Shown: positions 1 to 10,853 of the stretch, in pieces
How positions within the stretch are numbered: position 1 is the first letter of the stretch
How the letters are laid out: each line of letters begins with the position of its first letter
NCBI GenBank assembly: GCA_025558095.1
Contig: JAIVFI010000030.1
Span: forward strand, 496,001-560,000
DNA from: Hyaloraphidium curvatum
Lineage: Eukaryota > Monoblepharomycota > Hyaloraphidiomycetes > Hyaloraphidiales > Hyaloraphidiaceae
Length of the DNA stretch: 64,000 nt
Direction: 5' to 3'
Notes under the pieces: generated by a model
What the model was told of the DNA's origin: nothing
The model's database searches: none
What the model saw: the letters and a program-made list of their open reading frames with translations, nothing else
Position numbers and translations under genes: made by a program

Positions 1-769
1 TGATTCGTGGGGCGTTGGGTTGGGGGACGTAGACCTCCGTCCCGTTCTTGACCCCGAAAGTGCCCGTCGCGGGGTCTACGAGATGAATCGAGCGAATTCC
101 CCGGAGTTGGCCAACATCAACCCTTCCCCCGTTGATGGCCGCCGGCCAATCGACGAACCGCACAGTCCAGCTGGTTGTCGTTGCGTTCACGACCTCGACG
201 AGCGACGACATGGGCCAGCGGTCGAAATCCCAGTCCATCGTGAAGCGGCCGACGAACGCCCGGTCGACGTGGTCGATGGCAAACAGGGCGCGGCGATAGA
301 TGAGCGTCCGCCTCTCCGGTTCGTAGAGCGGGTCCGGCGAACAGGTCCAATCGCCCCATCCCGAGAGGATGGATGTCCAGTTGGGCCTGGTGAAGAGCAG
401 CCGCGAATCGGCGCCATCGAACACAAAGTCCGTCAGGTTGGCAACCAGGAGAGCCGAATACATCGTGCCGCCGCCGAATTTGTAGGTCGGGCCGCCGCCC
501 GTGCCGCGGTTGCGGAAGGTCACGTAGCAGGGCCGCCCTGGGTCGCACGCCCGCACGCCGTCCATGAAGGCGTCCGTGTTGTCGTCGGCTGCGGGCGACA
601 CGCCGAAGTCCTCAAGGAACACGAGCGTGGCGTTGTCCGTGCGGGGCAGGGCGACGTCGACCGAGAACCAGGGCGAGGTCGCCCCGCGGGCTACTCTCTG
701 CCCCGCCGCCGTCCCGGACGCCGCCACGAGCAGCGCCGCTGCGGCGAGCGCTACTTGGAGAGCCCGCAT
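1..769 (-). CDS. Secreted right-handed beta-helix (pectate-lyase-fold) protein, 3' end outside window
   Basis: An uninterrupted frame of 256 codons runs from an ATG at 769-767 off the left edge. The first ~23 residues (MRALQVALAAAALLVAASG...) are a clear signal peptide. At ~residue 48 the motif EDFGVSPAADDNTDAF resembles the DFGAKGDGxTDDTxA signature that opens pectate-lyase-3/glycosyl-hydrolase-28-type beta-helix proteins, and short strands rich in Gly and Asn follow. Family knowledge suggests binding or cleavage of a polysaccharide outside the cell; the catalytic residues would lie in the missing part. No intron is visible. The family call rests on one motif and the general pattern, so the substrate is unknown. 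Confidence 0.65.
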   Translation of the reverse strand, partial: MRALQVALAAAALLVAASGTAAGQRVARGATSPWFSVDVALPRTDNATLVFLEDFGVSPAADDNTDAFMDGVRACDPGRPCYVTFRNRGTGGGPTYKFGGGTMYSALLVANLTDFVFDGADSRLLFTRPNWTSILSGWGDWTCSPDPLYEPERRTLIYRRALFAIDHVDRAFVGRFTMDWDFDRWPMSSLVEVVNATTTSWTVRFVDWPAAINGGRVDVGQLRGIRSIHLVDPATGTFGVKNGTEVYVPQPNAPRI

Positions 770-1240
770 CGTGGGTGCCGGCCCCGAATGAATCCCGATG
801 CGGTCCGAAAAGAAGGGTGCCGTTGCGCGGCGGCGGGGCGCAGCAATGAGTGCGGGCCGATCCCCCTGACCCAAAACAGCGAGCCGCGTCCCATTCTCCT
901 CCATCAGGAGCGGACAAACTTGCTTGGTGACTGGATACTACTGTTGCGATAGGCTGATTTTCCGTGGGACCGTGAGGCTGGATTTTCGAAGATGGCAGCG
1001 GCGTAGGACGGACCGTCAAGCTTGCACCTCGGTACTCAGAGGACTCAGACGGGCCAAAAGATAATCGTGCCGGGTGAACTGAAGGTAGAATCAGTATTTC
1101 GCATTGTGCGTTTGGCTCCGGCCACGCGTCAGAATCGTGGGCCAAGCTTCGACGCGGCTCATCCGTCTCCCACGTCAAGCACAGACGCCCCGTCCACCAC
1201 TTCCCACCTCTCCATCGCTCACCGCGGACCGTTCGAAACC
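770..1240. other. Divergent intergenic region
   Basis: This stretch separates the start codons of the secreted beta-helix gene (leftward) and the aldo/keto reductase (rightward), so it should hold both promoters. I see no convincing coding frame, repeat or RNA gene in it. The last ~100 bases before 1241 are pyrimidine-rich and A-poor, like other 5' leaders in this window. Confidence 0.5.
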
Positions 1241-2518
1241 ATGTCTTCCGCCCCGAAGCTCCCGAAGCGCAAGTTCGGAAACTCTGGCGAAGATGTGTCT
1301 GTCATCGGTGGGACGCGTCGAATGCGTCGGCACTTCATCGGCGCCAACACGAAGCTCCTCTATGCCACCACAGGGCTTGGCTGCATGGGCATGAGCCAGG
1401 CGTTTGGTACGGCACGCGTTCCGGGCGCCCTCGTTCCCGGTTGACGCGTTTGCTTGGCCCTCCTCGCCTCACGCCTCTCAAGGAACCGAGGTCAGCGACG
1501 AGGTCGGCGCCGAGCTCATTGCCCACGCACTCGATCTGGGCTCTTCCTTTCTTGATACCGCAAACGTTTATGGTGCCGGCGCAAACGAGATCCTCGTCGG
1601 CAAGGCCATCGCCAAGCTGGGCCGGGACAAGTTCTTCCTGGCCACCAAGTTTGGCATCCAGCGCGACCCCGTGACCAAGGCCATGTCGGTGTGCGGAAAG
1701 CCCGAATACGTCAAGGAGTGCTGCGAAGCCAGCCTGAAGAGGCTCGGCGTGGACACCATCGACCTCTACTACCTGCACCGCGTGGACCCGAACACGCCGA
1801 TCGAGGAGACCGTCAAGGCCATGGCCGAGCTCGTCAAGGAGGGCAAAGTGCGGTACCTCGGGCTCAGCGAGGCCGCGGCCAGCACCATCAGGAGGGCGCA
1901 CGCCGTGCACCCGATCACGGCGGTGCAGTCCGAGTACTCCATGTTCTGCCTGGACCCCGAGAACAACGGCGTGCTGGACACCTGCAAGGAGCTCGGGGTC
2001 GCGTTCGTGCCCTTCAGCCCCGTTGGGCGGGGGTTCCTGACTGGGGAGGTCAGGAGCTTCGACCAGCTTTCGGCCAGTGGGTATTCTTCGGCATTCCACT
2101 CCGATCCGCGCAAGCGACCTTCACCCCCGCGTCTGCAGACGACTTCCGGCGCTCCCTCCCCCGCTTCAACATCCCCGAAAACTTCCGGGCCAACCTCGCC
2201 CTCGTCGACGTCGTCGTCGAGCTGGCCAAGGCCAAAGGCGTCACGGCATCGCAACTCGCTCTGGCGTGGCTGCTGACCCGCGGCGAAAACATCTTCCCAA
2301 TCCCCGGGACGACCAAGATGCACCGGCTCGACGAGAACTTTGGCGCCGCGGCGGTGAAGCTGACGCAGGAGGACCTGGACAGGATCGGGGAGAAGCTCAA
2401 GACGTTCACGCCGCAGGGGAATAGGTACAGGTTGGTTCTGCCGCTCTCGAACGGCCCGGACTGGTTCTCATCGGGTCCTGCCGGCAGCGATGAGGGCATG
2501 AAGGCCATCAACCTTTAG
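1241..2518 (+). CDS. Aldo/keto reductase (AKR, YajO/AKR13-like)
   Basis: Four exons: 1241-1307, 1374-1406, 1483-2076 and 2139-2518, with introns of 66, 76 and 62 nt, give 357 aa in one consistent phase. The (beta/alpha)8 AKR signatures are present: GLGCMGMSQ near residue 25, FLDTANVYG (catalytic Asp and Tyr), LATKFG (catalytic Lys), YYLHRVDP (catalytic His), [16 protein letters not shown], the DFRRSLPRF segment and the NADP-binding PIPGTTK. It should reduce aldehydes or ketones with NADPH in the cytosol; the substrate cannot be predicted. The third junction (2076/2139) rebuilds the family's usual DFRRSLPRF motif, which supports the intron model. All catalytic tetrad residues are intact. Confidence 0.92.
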
Positions 2519-2685
2519 GGCTGGATGTGGATTGGGGAAGGGACATGGGGCCTTCGAGCATATGGACACGACGTCCCGCGGGGTAATTCCCAAAAATTCC
2601 TTCTCCTGGAGCACGACGACGACTACGCACTCACTCCTTGATAACATGCAAAACTAGACATGCTGCACCGATAAGCCCTTCGGAA

Positions 2686-3879
2686 TCACAAAGCCGTCGG
2701 CCCCATGTTTGACATCTCCGCCGTCTTCTTGAGCCTCCTCGTCACCTCCCAGAACCTGTCCTCGGGCATGCTGAGCTCGATCGTCCCCGCCTCGCCGCGG
2801 TGCACCGAGAACCCCTTGACGGTCAGGTCGCCCGCGAGCACCTTGCGCAGCGCCTCCTCCGGGTCCTCGGGCGGCGGGTTCCACTGCAGGTCCCGCATCC
2901 GCACAACGACGTAGTCCCCTCCCCCGGACTCGTCCGTCCGCCGCTCGGCCCCGACGGCCGTGTCGTTCTCCACCGCCTCCCACCCGAACGAGGCGAACTG
3001 CGGCGACGTGCCCAGGGTCAGCGGCTCGCTCGAGACCACCACCACGCGGGCCAGCCCGCCCTCGTGGAGCATCTGCAGGTCCCCGGTTGCGGGATTGATA
3101 CGGATGCCGGAGCCCTTGGCGATGTAGAGGCTCGGCGCCTCGGGTAGCTGCGTCGGTGTTTCGGCGGCGCCGCCGGACCAGCCCAGCCGGTCGCGGGTGG
3201 CGACGAAGGAGACGCCGTCGGTGGTGCAGAAGTTGAAGCTGCTGGCCCTGTCCTCGGGGGGGATGCCGGCGGCGGCCTGGAGGAGCATGATGCCGTCCAT
3301 GGCGTCCTGGAGGGCGCGGGCGACGACGAGGGGGGGGTTGCCGGACTTGTGCGGGTCCCCGCCGCGGAAGCGCAGGCGGCAAAGGAAGTAGGCGAAGGCG
3401 TGGGCGGTGTCGGAGGGGCGGGCGGTCAATTCGGCAAAGTCGGGCCCGACCGCTTCCGAGATGAGCTGGGCGAGCGGGCCGCCAGATTTGAATCCGCCAA
3501 GTCCTCCATTCTGTACGAACATGAAGGCGCCGAAGTGGAACGGATGGCACGAAGCCGCGAGCACGGGCAGGCCGGGCGTGGCCGCACGGACGTGCGCGAG
3601 CAGCGTGCGCGTGCGGGTGCCCCCCACCGCCGCCTCGAGGCCGGGGTCCTTCCACGAGGGCAGCGGCGACACGTACACGTGCGGCTTGCCGTCGTCGTCG
3701 AAGTAACCGAACCCGTGGCCGTCGGGATTGACGCCGTGGTTGCGCACCGAGTTGGGGCGCAGGCCGGGGGTGAAGGCGCCCTCGTCCGACGCCTGCTGCC
3801 GCAGCGAGTTGCTGGGCGCGAGGAGCACGTCCGAGACCGCGAACGGGTCGACGGAGAAGACGCAGAGCCAGCGGCACAT
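2686..3879 (-). CDS. Class II glutamine amidotransferase, DUG3/EgtC-like
   Basis: Single exon, 397 aa. The start at 3879 is chosen because it places Cys at position 2 (MCRWLC), the N-terminal nucleophile of class II (Ntn) amidotransferases after Met removal. Further signatures are NPDGHGFGYFDDDGKP, LLAHVRAAT, SCHPFHFG and the oxyanion segment FVQNGGLGGF. Homologues include yeast DUG3, part of a gamma-glutamyl-cysteine/glutathione degradation complex, and bacterial EgtC. Which of these it matches cannot be settled here, and DUG1/DUG2 are not in the window. The frame stays open upstream of 3879, but that extension lacks family similarity. It is divergent from the Aquarius gene. Confidence 0.85.
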   Translation of the reverse strand: MCRWLCVFSVDPFAVSDVLLAPSNSLRQQASDEGAFTPGLRPNSVRNHGVNPDGHGFGYFDDDGKPHVYVSPLPSWKDPGLEAAVGGTRTRTLLAHVRAATPGLPVLAASCHPFHFGAFMFVQNGGLGGFKSGGPLAQLISEAVGPDFAELTARPSDTAHAFAYFLCRLRFRGGDPHKSGNPPLVVARALQDAMDGIMLLQAAAGIPPEDRASSFNFCTTDGVSFVATRDRLGWSGGAAETPTQLPEAPSLYIAKGSGIRINPATGDLQMLHEGGLARVVVVSSEPLTLGTSPQFASFGWEAVENDTAVGAERRTDESGGGDYVVVRMRDLQWNPPPEDPEEALRKVLAGDLTVKGFSVHRGEAGTIELSMPEDRFWEVTRRLKKTAEMSNMGPTAL

Positions 3880-4300
3880 GGCTCCTGGGGTGTGCGGGTG
3901 TTGTTGGGGGGCAGCTGACGACCGATCCTTGTCGGGGCTCAGCTTCCGCACGGTCAGCAACGACAGGCGCCCGTCTCCGAGGAGCCCTGCATTCAGCAAG
4001 GAGGATGCAGACTCTATTGTCAAATAGCATGAAATGCGTCTCCCGAATTGTGTAAAGATCGGAATCTCGCGTAAGAACTGTGGGCGAAGCAAGGGCAATG
4101 AGGAGCAAGTGCCGGAAATTGCCTGGGGATGGACCAACAACCGAGGTGCAGAAGCATCATTCCTTTCTTTCTGTGGAGTAGCCTGGATTCCGGCTCTGAT
4201 CTGGGCCAGGTGTCGATGGCATCACCAGCGTCGGCGCCCCCTGCCTGGGCGCGTTTCCGCACGGCCCGCCGACAAACCGCTCCCGTTCTCACTTCACACC
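3880..4300. other. Divergent promoter region
   Basis: 421 bp between the amidotransferase start and the Aquarius start on opposite strands. Open frames cross it on both strands but none shows family similarity or a clean start, so I treat it as the shared regulatory region and 5' leaders. Confidence 0.5.
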
Positions 4301-7300
4301 ATGGCAGACTCGGACAGCGACGCGATGGACGTGGACGAGCCCTCCGCGGCGGGCCCGGCGCCGTTCTTCACGCTGCCGGCGGCGGAGGAGCGCGCGGACG
4401 CGGTGGCGCCGGCGGTGCCCGCGTTCCTGTCGCGGACGCCGAAGAAGGACGCCAACAAGGGGAAGGAGGCGCCGCAGAAGGCGGACAGCGTCGTGCAGCG
4501 TGCCGCGCCGGCGGCCGCGAACGGGCGGCCTGCCGACGGGGCGCCTGCTCCGGCCGCCTTTCCCACCGAGCCGCTGTGGGCGGCCGGCGACCGCGTGAAT
4601 CGCGAGCTCGCACAAAGGATCCTCGCCGAGCAGATGCTCCCGTCGCTCTTCGACCCCGCCGTCGCCGAGCCGCTCGCCGCCGACGGCTTCTTCGAGGCGC
4701 TGTGGGCGCTGTTTGCCGGCGGCGACAAGGACGCGCCGCTCGCCCTCCTCATCGCCGGCATGGCGTGCGAGAAGATGCGCATCGGCTCGACGCCGTGGCC
4801 GCTCATGGTCGGCGAGCCGGAGAAGCTGGCGGCGCTGTTCCGGCTCGTGGTCGCCGTGCTTTTGGACTCGGGGAAACCGCCGGCGGAACACCTGCCCGCC
4901 GTGCGGTTCCTCACCCTGGCCTACGACGCCCTGGAATTCAAGGACGTCAAGGACGAGGCCATGAAGCTGTGCACAGTGGGCATGTGGGACGGGCCCGAGG
5001 GCGTGTCGGAAAAGATGCGCGAGAGCAGGGGTGGCAAGGCGTGGCAGCGCGAGAAGCGTCGATGGGACAAGGCCGGTTGGTGTCGTGACCCGATCTGCCG
5101 TTCCTCTTCGTGTTTTGCTCACTTCTCGCATGTGCAGATCAAGCATTGCGCGCCGAGTTGGGCCCGCAGCGCCGCCTCCTCCCCTCCCTCCTCACACTCG
5201 CCCTCCGCACCGCCAACGCCTGCTCCCCCGACCCCTCCGTGCCCCTCCCGCGCGGCGCCGCCGAGCTCGCCGAGCGCCTCATCGAGCTCTTTATCTCGCT
5301 TGAGTCGCAGCTCCCCACGCGCCGGTGGTTCCACCCCCTCCTCTCGGACCGCCTCTTCCCCGAGCTCGCCGCGCGCTCCGCTCTGGCCCTCCGCCCGTCG
5401 CAGGACGCCGAGCTGTTCCGCGGGATGCTCGGCCTGCTCCGCACCTACTTCGCATTCCCCGTGGACGAATCGACGGGGCTGCCCTTCCCGCGGGGGGCGT
5501 GGCAGCGCCGCCGGTACAAGCGCCTCGAGGCGCTCCGCATGGTCGCGTTCGCCCTCGCGGACGGCGACGAGGAGCTGCGCGAGGTGGCGATGGTGGACAT
5601 CGGGTTCCTCGCGGACCCCAAGAACCTCGCCGAGATGCTAGGCAAGGTCGAGGAGGGGAAGCTGAGGGCGTTTGCGGGGCAGCTGGGTGTCAGGACCCGG
5701 ACGGACGGGATGGGGCTGGATGATTGGGCGCCCGAGGAACAGGGGTCCGCGGAGGAGCTGGTGGAGGGGAGGTTGCCGAAGGATCTGGTTGTCGAGGCGG
5801 TGGTGGCGCGGTGGTGCGGCTCCGAGGACCCCTTCGAGGGCCTGCCGCCAACGTACCCCGACGAGGTCGGTCGATCTCTCCGGCTTGCTTTTGCGCCGTC
5901 TGACGTCGTTCCCCGCTGCAGCAACTCCTCTTCCACTCGGACCTCCTCCCCGCTTCGCGCTTCCCCGGCACCCGCCCGCTCCCCATCCCCCGCATGGGCC
6001 TGCAGTTCCTCTCGCCCCGAGACCACCTCCTCCGCACCGCCCAACTGTTCCGCCTCGAGGCCGCGCACGCCGTGCGGGCTGATTTGGAGGACGCGGTGAG
6101 GCGGTGCGACCCGCACTACCGGGCCGACCTCGGCACCGTCTGGGGCGGGTGGGCGAGGATGGCGACGCGGTTGGAGGTGCTCACGGTCGTCGAGGTCGGC
6201 GAGCCGCGGATGGGGGAAACGTTGCCGGCGTACGTCAGGGCAGAGGCAAAGTACGACCTGGACGGGGTGAGGGAGGAGATCAGGCGCGAGTGGGACACGC
6301 TCCGCCTGCGGGACCCAGTGTTCCTGCTCGAGATCGAGTGCGGTCCGGCGTCCTCCTACGCGGGGGATGACGAGTTCGCGGAGAAGTACGGGATCCGGAT
6401 GGTGCGCGGCGGGGAGGTGGTCGACGTGCGCGGCGAAGAGGGGGACAAGGGCGTTGACTGGGGACGGCCCATGCTCAGCGGTACGGGCAGGACGCTGGGG
6501 ATCAACCTGGATCCGGCGGCGTACGTGGCCGACCGCGCCGCGGGCAGGGGGTACGAGAGGGTGAACCTGTTGGTGCGGAGGGATCCGAGGGGGAACAACT
6601 TCAGGAGCGTGATGGAGACGGCGCTGGGGCTGCTGGATGCGGAGGGGGTGCCGGAGTGGTTGGAGCAGGTGCTGCTTGGTGGGTCGTTGACCTCGCGCGG
6701 CTTTTCGGATTCGATACTGACCTGGTTGGATGGCAGGCTACGGAGATCCCACCTCGGCGTCGTACACGGCCGTCAAGAACGCGGTCCGCACCATCGACTT
6801 CAGGGACACCTTCATCGACTGGGACCACCTCACGTCGTGCTTCCCCGGCATGAAGGTCGTCGCCGACACGTCGAACCTGGACGCCAAGACCAAGGCCAAG
6901 CTTGGCGGCGGGCACCTCGCCCCGCCCTACGTGCTCACCTTCCCCGCCTCCATGTTCCCCAACGCCGAAGCCGGCGGCGCCGCCACTGCCGGCGCCAAGC
7001 GGCACATCGGCGCGCTGGAGGACGCGGAGCAGCCCGACGATACCATCGTCGTCCGCACCTACCGCGTGCCCAACAACGGACCGTACCCCTCGGACGTCCC
7101 GCGCCGCAACGCGGTGAGGTTCACCCCCGCGCAGGCGCGCGCGATCCACTCCGGCTCCTCCCCCGGGTTGACCCTCGTGGTCGGCCCGCCCGGCACGGGC
7201 AAGACGGACGTGGCGGTGCAGATCGTGGCCAACCTGTACCACAACAACCCCGGCGAGCACATCCTCCTCGTCGCCCACTCGAACCAGGCGCTCAACCAGC

Positions 7301-10300
7301 TGTTCGCCAAGATCGTCGCGCTGGACGTGGACCCCAAGCACCTGCTCCGCCTGGGGCACGGGCAGGAGGAGCTCGAGGTTGCGGGGGAGTGGGGCAAGTA
7401 CGGCCGCGTGGACGCCTTTCTGGCGCGGAGGGCGGAGCTGCTGGCCGTCGTCGGCCGGTGGGCCAAGGCGCTGGGCATCATGGGCGACCACGGCTCGACG
7501 TGCGAGACGGCGGGATACTTCTTCGTCTACCACGTGCTGGCCCGGTGGGAACCGTACGCGGCCAAGCTGCGGACCGGGCTTTCGAGGGAGGCGATCGAGG
7601 CCGAGTTCCCGTTCGCCGGGTTCTTCTGGGACGCCCCGCAGCCGCTGTTCCCGCCCGGGGCGGACCGCGACGACGCCGCCGAGATCGCGCTGGGGTGCTA
7701 CCGCCACATCAAGGGCGTGTTCGACGAGCTGAACGAGATACGCGCGTTCGAGCTGCTGAGGACGGGATGGGACAGGAGCAACTACCTGCTCGGTGGGTCG
7801 CGTGAACTTTGGAGCTCGGAAATCTATTTAACGCGGTTGCGCTTCCAGTCAAGGAAGCCCGCATCGTCGCCATGACCTGCACCCACGCGGCGCTCAAGCG
7901 GCGCGACCTCGTCCGCCTCGGCTTCAAGTACGAGAGCCTCATCATGGAGGAGGCCGCGCAGATCCTCGAGATCGAGACGCTGGTGCCCATGCTGCTCCAG
8001 GCGCCCGACGAGGGCGGCGCGGCGAGGCTCAAGCGCGTCGTGCTCATCGGCGACCACAACCAGCTGCCGCCGGTGGTGCAGAACCCGGCCCTGAGCCGCT
8101 ACGCCAACATGGATCAGTCCATGTTCGCCCGCCTAGTGCGGCTCGGGGTGCCCCGCGTGGAGCTGGACAGGCAGGGCAGGGCGCGCGCGGACATCGCGGA
8201 CCTGTACCGCTGGAGGTATCACGACCTCGGGGACCTGCCCGCCGTGCTGGCCAGGGAGGAGTTCTCGCTGGCCAACCCGGGCTTCTGCTTCGACTACCAG
8301 GTCGTCGACGTGCCGGACTTCCAGGGCAAGGGGGAGGACGCGCCGAGACCGTACTACTACCAGAACCTCGGCGAGGCCGAGTACGTGGTCGCCGTCTACC
8401 AGTACATGCGGCTGCTCGGGTACCCGGCGGACAAGATCGTGATCCTGACGACCTACAACGGACAGAGTGGGTCCAGCTGGTACAGTGATTGCCGCCCCGA
8501 AGCTGACCCACTTCGACAGAGGATTTGATCCAGGACGTCGTCAAGCAGAGGTGCGCCAACAATCCTCTGTTCGGGGAGCCGAGCAAGGTCACCACGGTCG
8601 ACAAGTACCAAGGGCAGCAGAACGACTGTTGGTTTCTTTGGCTGCCTTTGCGTAGGGCGCCGTCTCACTTCTTTGTTGCAGACGTGCTACTGTCCTTGGT
8701 CAGGACGCGATCCGTGGGCCACCTTCGCGACGTTCGCCGGCTCGTCGTCGCGCTGTCCAGGGCGCGCCTCGGCCTCTACATCTTCTGCCGGCCCAAGCTC
8801 TTTGCCCAGGCGCCCGAACTCGCCTCGGTGTTCCAAATGCTCATGAAGCGCCCGACCCAGCTCGCCCTCCTCCCCGTGGAGCAGTACGGCGCGGTCACGC
8901 GTCAGGTCGCGGACACGGGCATGGGCAAGGGTGCCGACAAGGGAGCCTTGTTCATCCGCGATACCGAGCACATGGGCCAGTACGCTTTCGAGGCGACCTT
9001 GGAGCGGAGGGAGTACTTCAGGAAGCTCCGGCTGGAGCGGGACGCTGCGGAAGCCAGAGCTCCGAGGATCACTCCGCCGGCACCGCGTCCCCAGATCACG
9101 CAGGCGGGCGAGCGGGATGTCGAGATGGCGGACGAGGAACAGGTTCAAGATCGGGAAGGCGACGTGGAAATCCCGGCCGCGCAGGCGGAGGAGTCGGAAC
9201 CGGCGCCCGCCGAACCCGCTACGGAAACCGTTCAACCTGCCGAACCGGAGGAGGAAGTCGAGCCGGTCGTGCAGCCGCCTGCCAAGGGAAAGCGCGGTCG
9301 CAAGGCGAAAGAGCCGGAAGTCGTGGAGGCTCCCGCCGAGGAGCCGACCGAGCCTGCACCCAAGCCCAAGCGTGGCCGCAAGGCTGCGGAACCGGAGCCT
9401 GTTGAGGAGCCGCAAGCCGAACCCGCCGAACCCACCCAGCCTAGTGAGCCTGCCGACGTGGAACTCCCGGCCGCGCAGGAGGAGGAACCGGAACCGGTGC
9501 CCTCCGAACGCGCCGCTGAAGTCGCTGAACCTGCCGAGGAGGAACCAGAGCCGGTCGCGTCGCCGCCGCCCAAGGGGAAGCGCGGTCGCAAGGCGAAGGA
9601 GCCCGAGGTCGTGGACGCGCCCGCAGAGGAACCGGTTGAGCCTGCACCAAAGCCCAAGCGCGGCCGCAAGGTTGCGGAGCCGGAGCCTGCCGAAGAGCCG
9701 CAAGCCGAACCTGCCGAGCCCGCTCAGCAAAGCGAACCAGCGAACGTCGAAGCGCCGGCGGAGGAACAAGCGGAGGCACCCAAGACCAAGCGCGGCCGCA
9801 AGGCCGCGGAACCGGCGCCCGTGGAGCCAAAGGAGGCCGAAGCTCCCGAGCCTGCGGCTAAGCCGAAACGCGGCCGCAAAGCTGTCTCGGAGGAACCCAT
9901 GGAAGTGTCGGTTGCTGGGTCCTCGAAACCCCAGAAAGGGCTCCGCGCCGCTCTCGACGATAACGGAGCAGCGCTCAAGATCCAGACATGGTGGAGATCC
10001 AAACTGGTCATCACGACGGAGAAAATCGTCATTGCGGGATCCAAGCTCGCCGAACAAGCGGAGCCGGAGCCGGAGGAGAAGCCCGCGCCGAAACGGAGGG
10101 GCAAGGGCAAGGCTCCAGCCGAGACGGCAGCGGAGGCCGAGGTAGAGGCTCCAGAAGAGCCCGAGGAGGAACCCGCTCCGAAACCTTCCAAGACCCCGGC
10201 CCGCCGCGCGCCAGCCAAGCCGCAGCCAGCCGAGGAATCGGAGGAGGACGAGCTGACGGCGGCGCCGGTGCAGTATGCCATGCCGACCTCGGGTAGGCGG

Positions 10301-10693
10301 GGCAGACGGGCGGCCAACGACGTTTCGTCGTCCGAGGACGAGATCACGGCCGCCCCTGTTCCTTCCCGCAAGCGCAAGGCGGCCGATTCCGAAGCGGAAG
10401 CGGATCACGACGAGGAAGTGGCGGGGAAGCGCAGCAGGAAGGGACCGAAAGGCGCCGGGAAGATGGAGGAGATTCCGGAGGAGGATGCGGAGGGCGAGCT
10501 CCCCGCTGCCGGGGCGTCGGGGGTCCAGCTCTCGAAGGAGGAGCTGAAGGAGCTTTTGGAGCTCAATGTCGGCAAGCTTAAGGTGGCCGAGCTGAGGGAG
10601 CACCTCGAGAAGCTCGGCCTGCCGACGGAGGGACTCAAAGCGGTGCTGGTCGCACGGCTAGAGGAAGAGATCGAAAAACGGAAGGCCGCTTGA
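4301..10693 (+). CDS. AQR: Intron-binding spliceosomal helicase Aquarius (Cwf11/IBP160) with long basic, SAP-containing tail
   Basis: Seven exons: 4301-5075, 5138-5865, 5922-6678, 6737-7792, 7849-8466, 8520-8627 and 8682-10693. The introns are 53-62 nt and the model gives 2017 aa. The first ~750 residues are the helical ARM-like region. The SF1 helicase core holds GPPGTGKTD (Walker A, ~904), [30 protein letters not shown] (~1340) and [14 protein letters not shown]. All of these are diagnostic of Aquarius, which binds introns upstream of the branch site and joins the intron-binding complex. After ~1490 the protein leaves the family: six KRGRK-type basic motifs sit in a Pro/Ala/Glu-rich stretch, followed by an IQ-like segment ([12 protein letters not shown], ~1775) and a C-terminal SAP-like helix-turn-helix ([15 protein letters not shown], ~1975). 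The first exon is acidic and low in complexity. The tail is open in the same exon as motif VI, so the fusion does not depend on a splice guess. Confidence 0.95.
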
Positions 10694-10853
10694 AGGCATT
10701 CGGGGTTCGGGAATAGATGGTTTATTTGGACATAGATCGACCGCTTGATCTGCCACCCGCGTTCGAGGCCCGCCTGATTCCCGGCACGAGAGCAACGCCG
10801 TCCCCAATCAGGGAACTCTATCGGCGTCGTCTCACCCAAATGCCCTCCTCCGC

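Noticed and set aside
20-952. 310-codon plus-strand open frame at the left edge
   Set aside because: It is antisense to the secreted beta-helix protein, which has a signal peptide and family motif in the other direction; the plus frame has no recognisable feature.
8687-10603. Very long minus-strand open frame (Leu/Arg/Gly-rich) opposite the Aquarius tail
   Set aside because: It is the antisense of the Pro/Ala/Glu-rich KRGRK repeats. High GC suppresses stops, and the translation has no domain and is dominated by the complement of the repeat.
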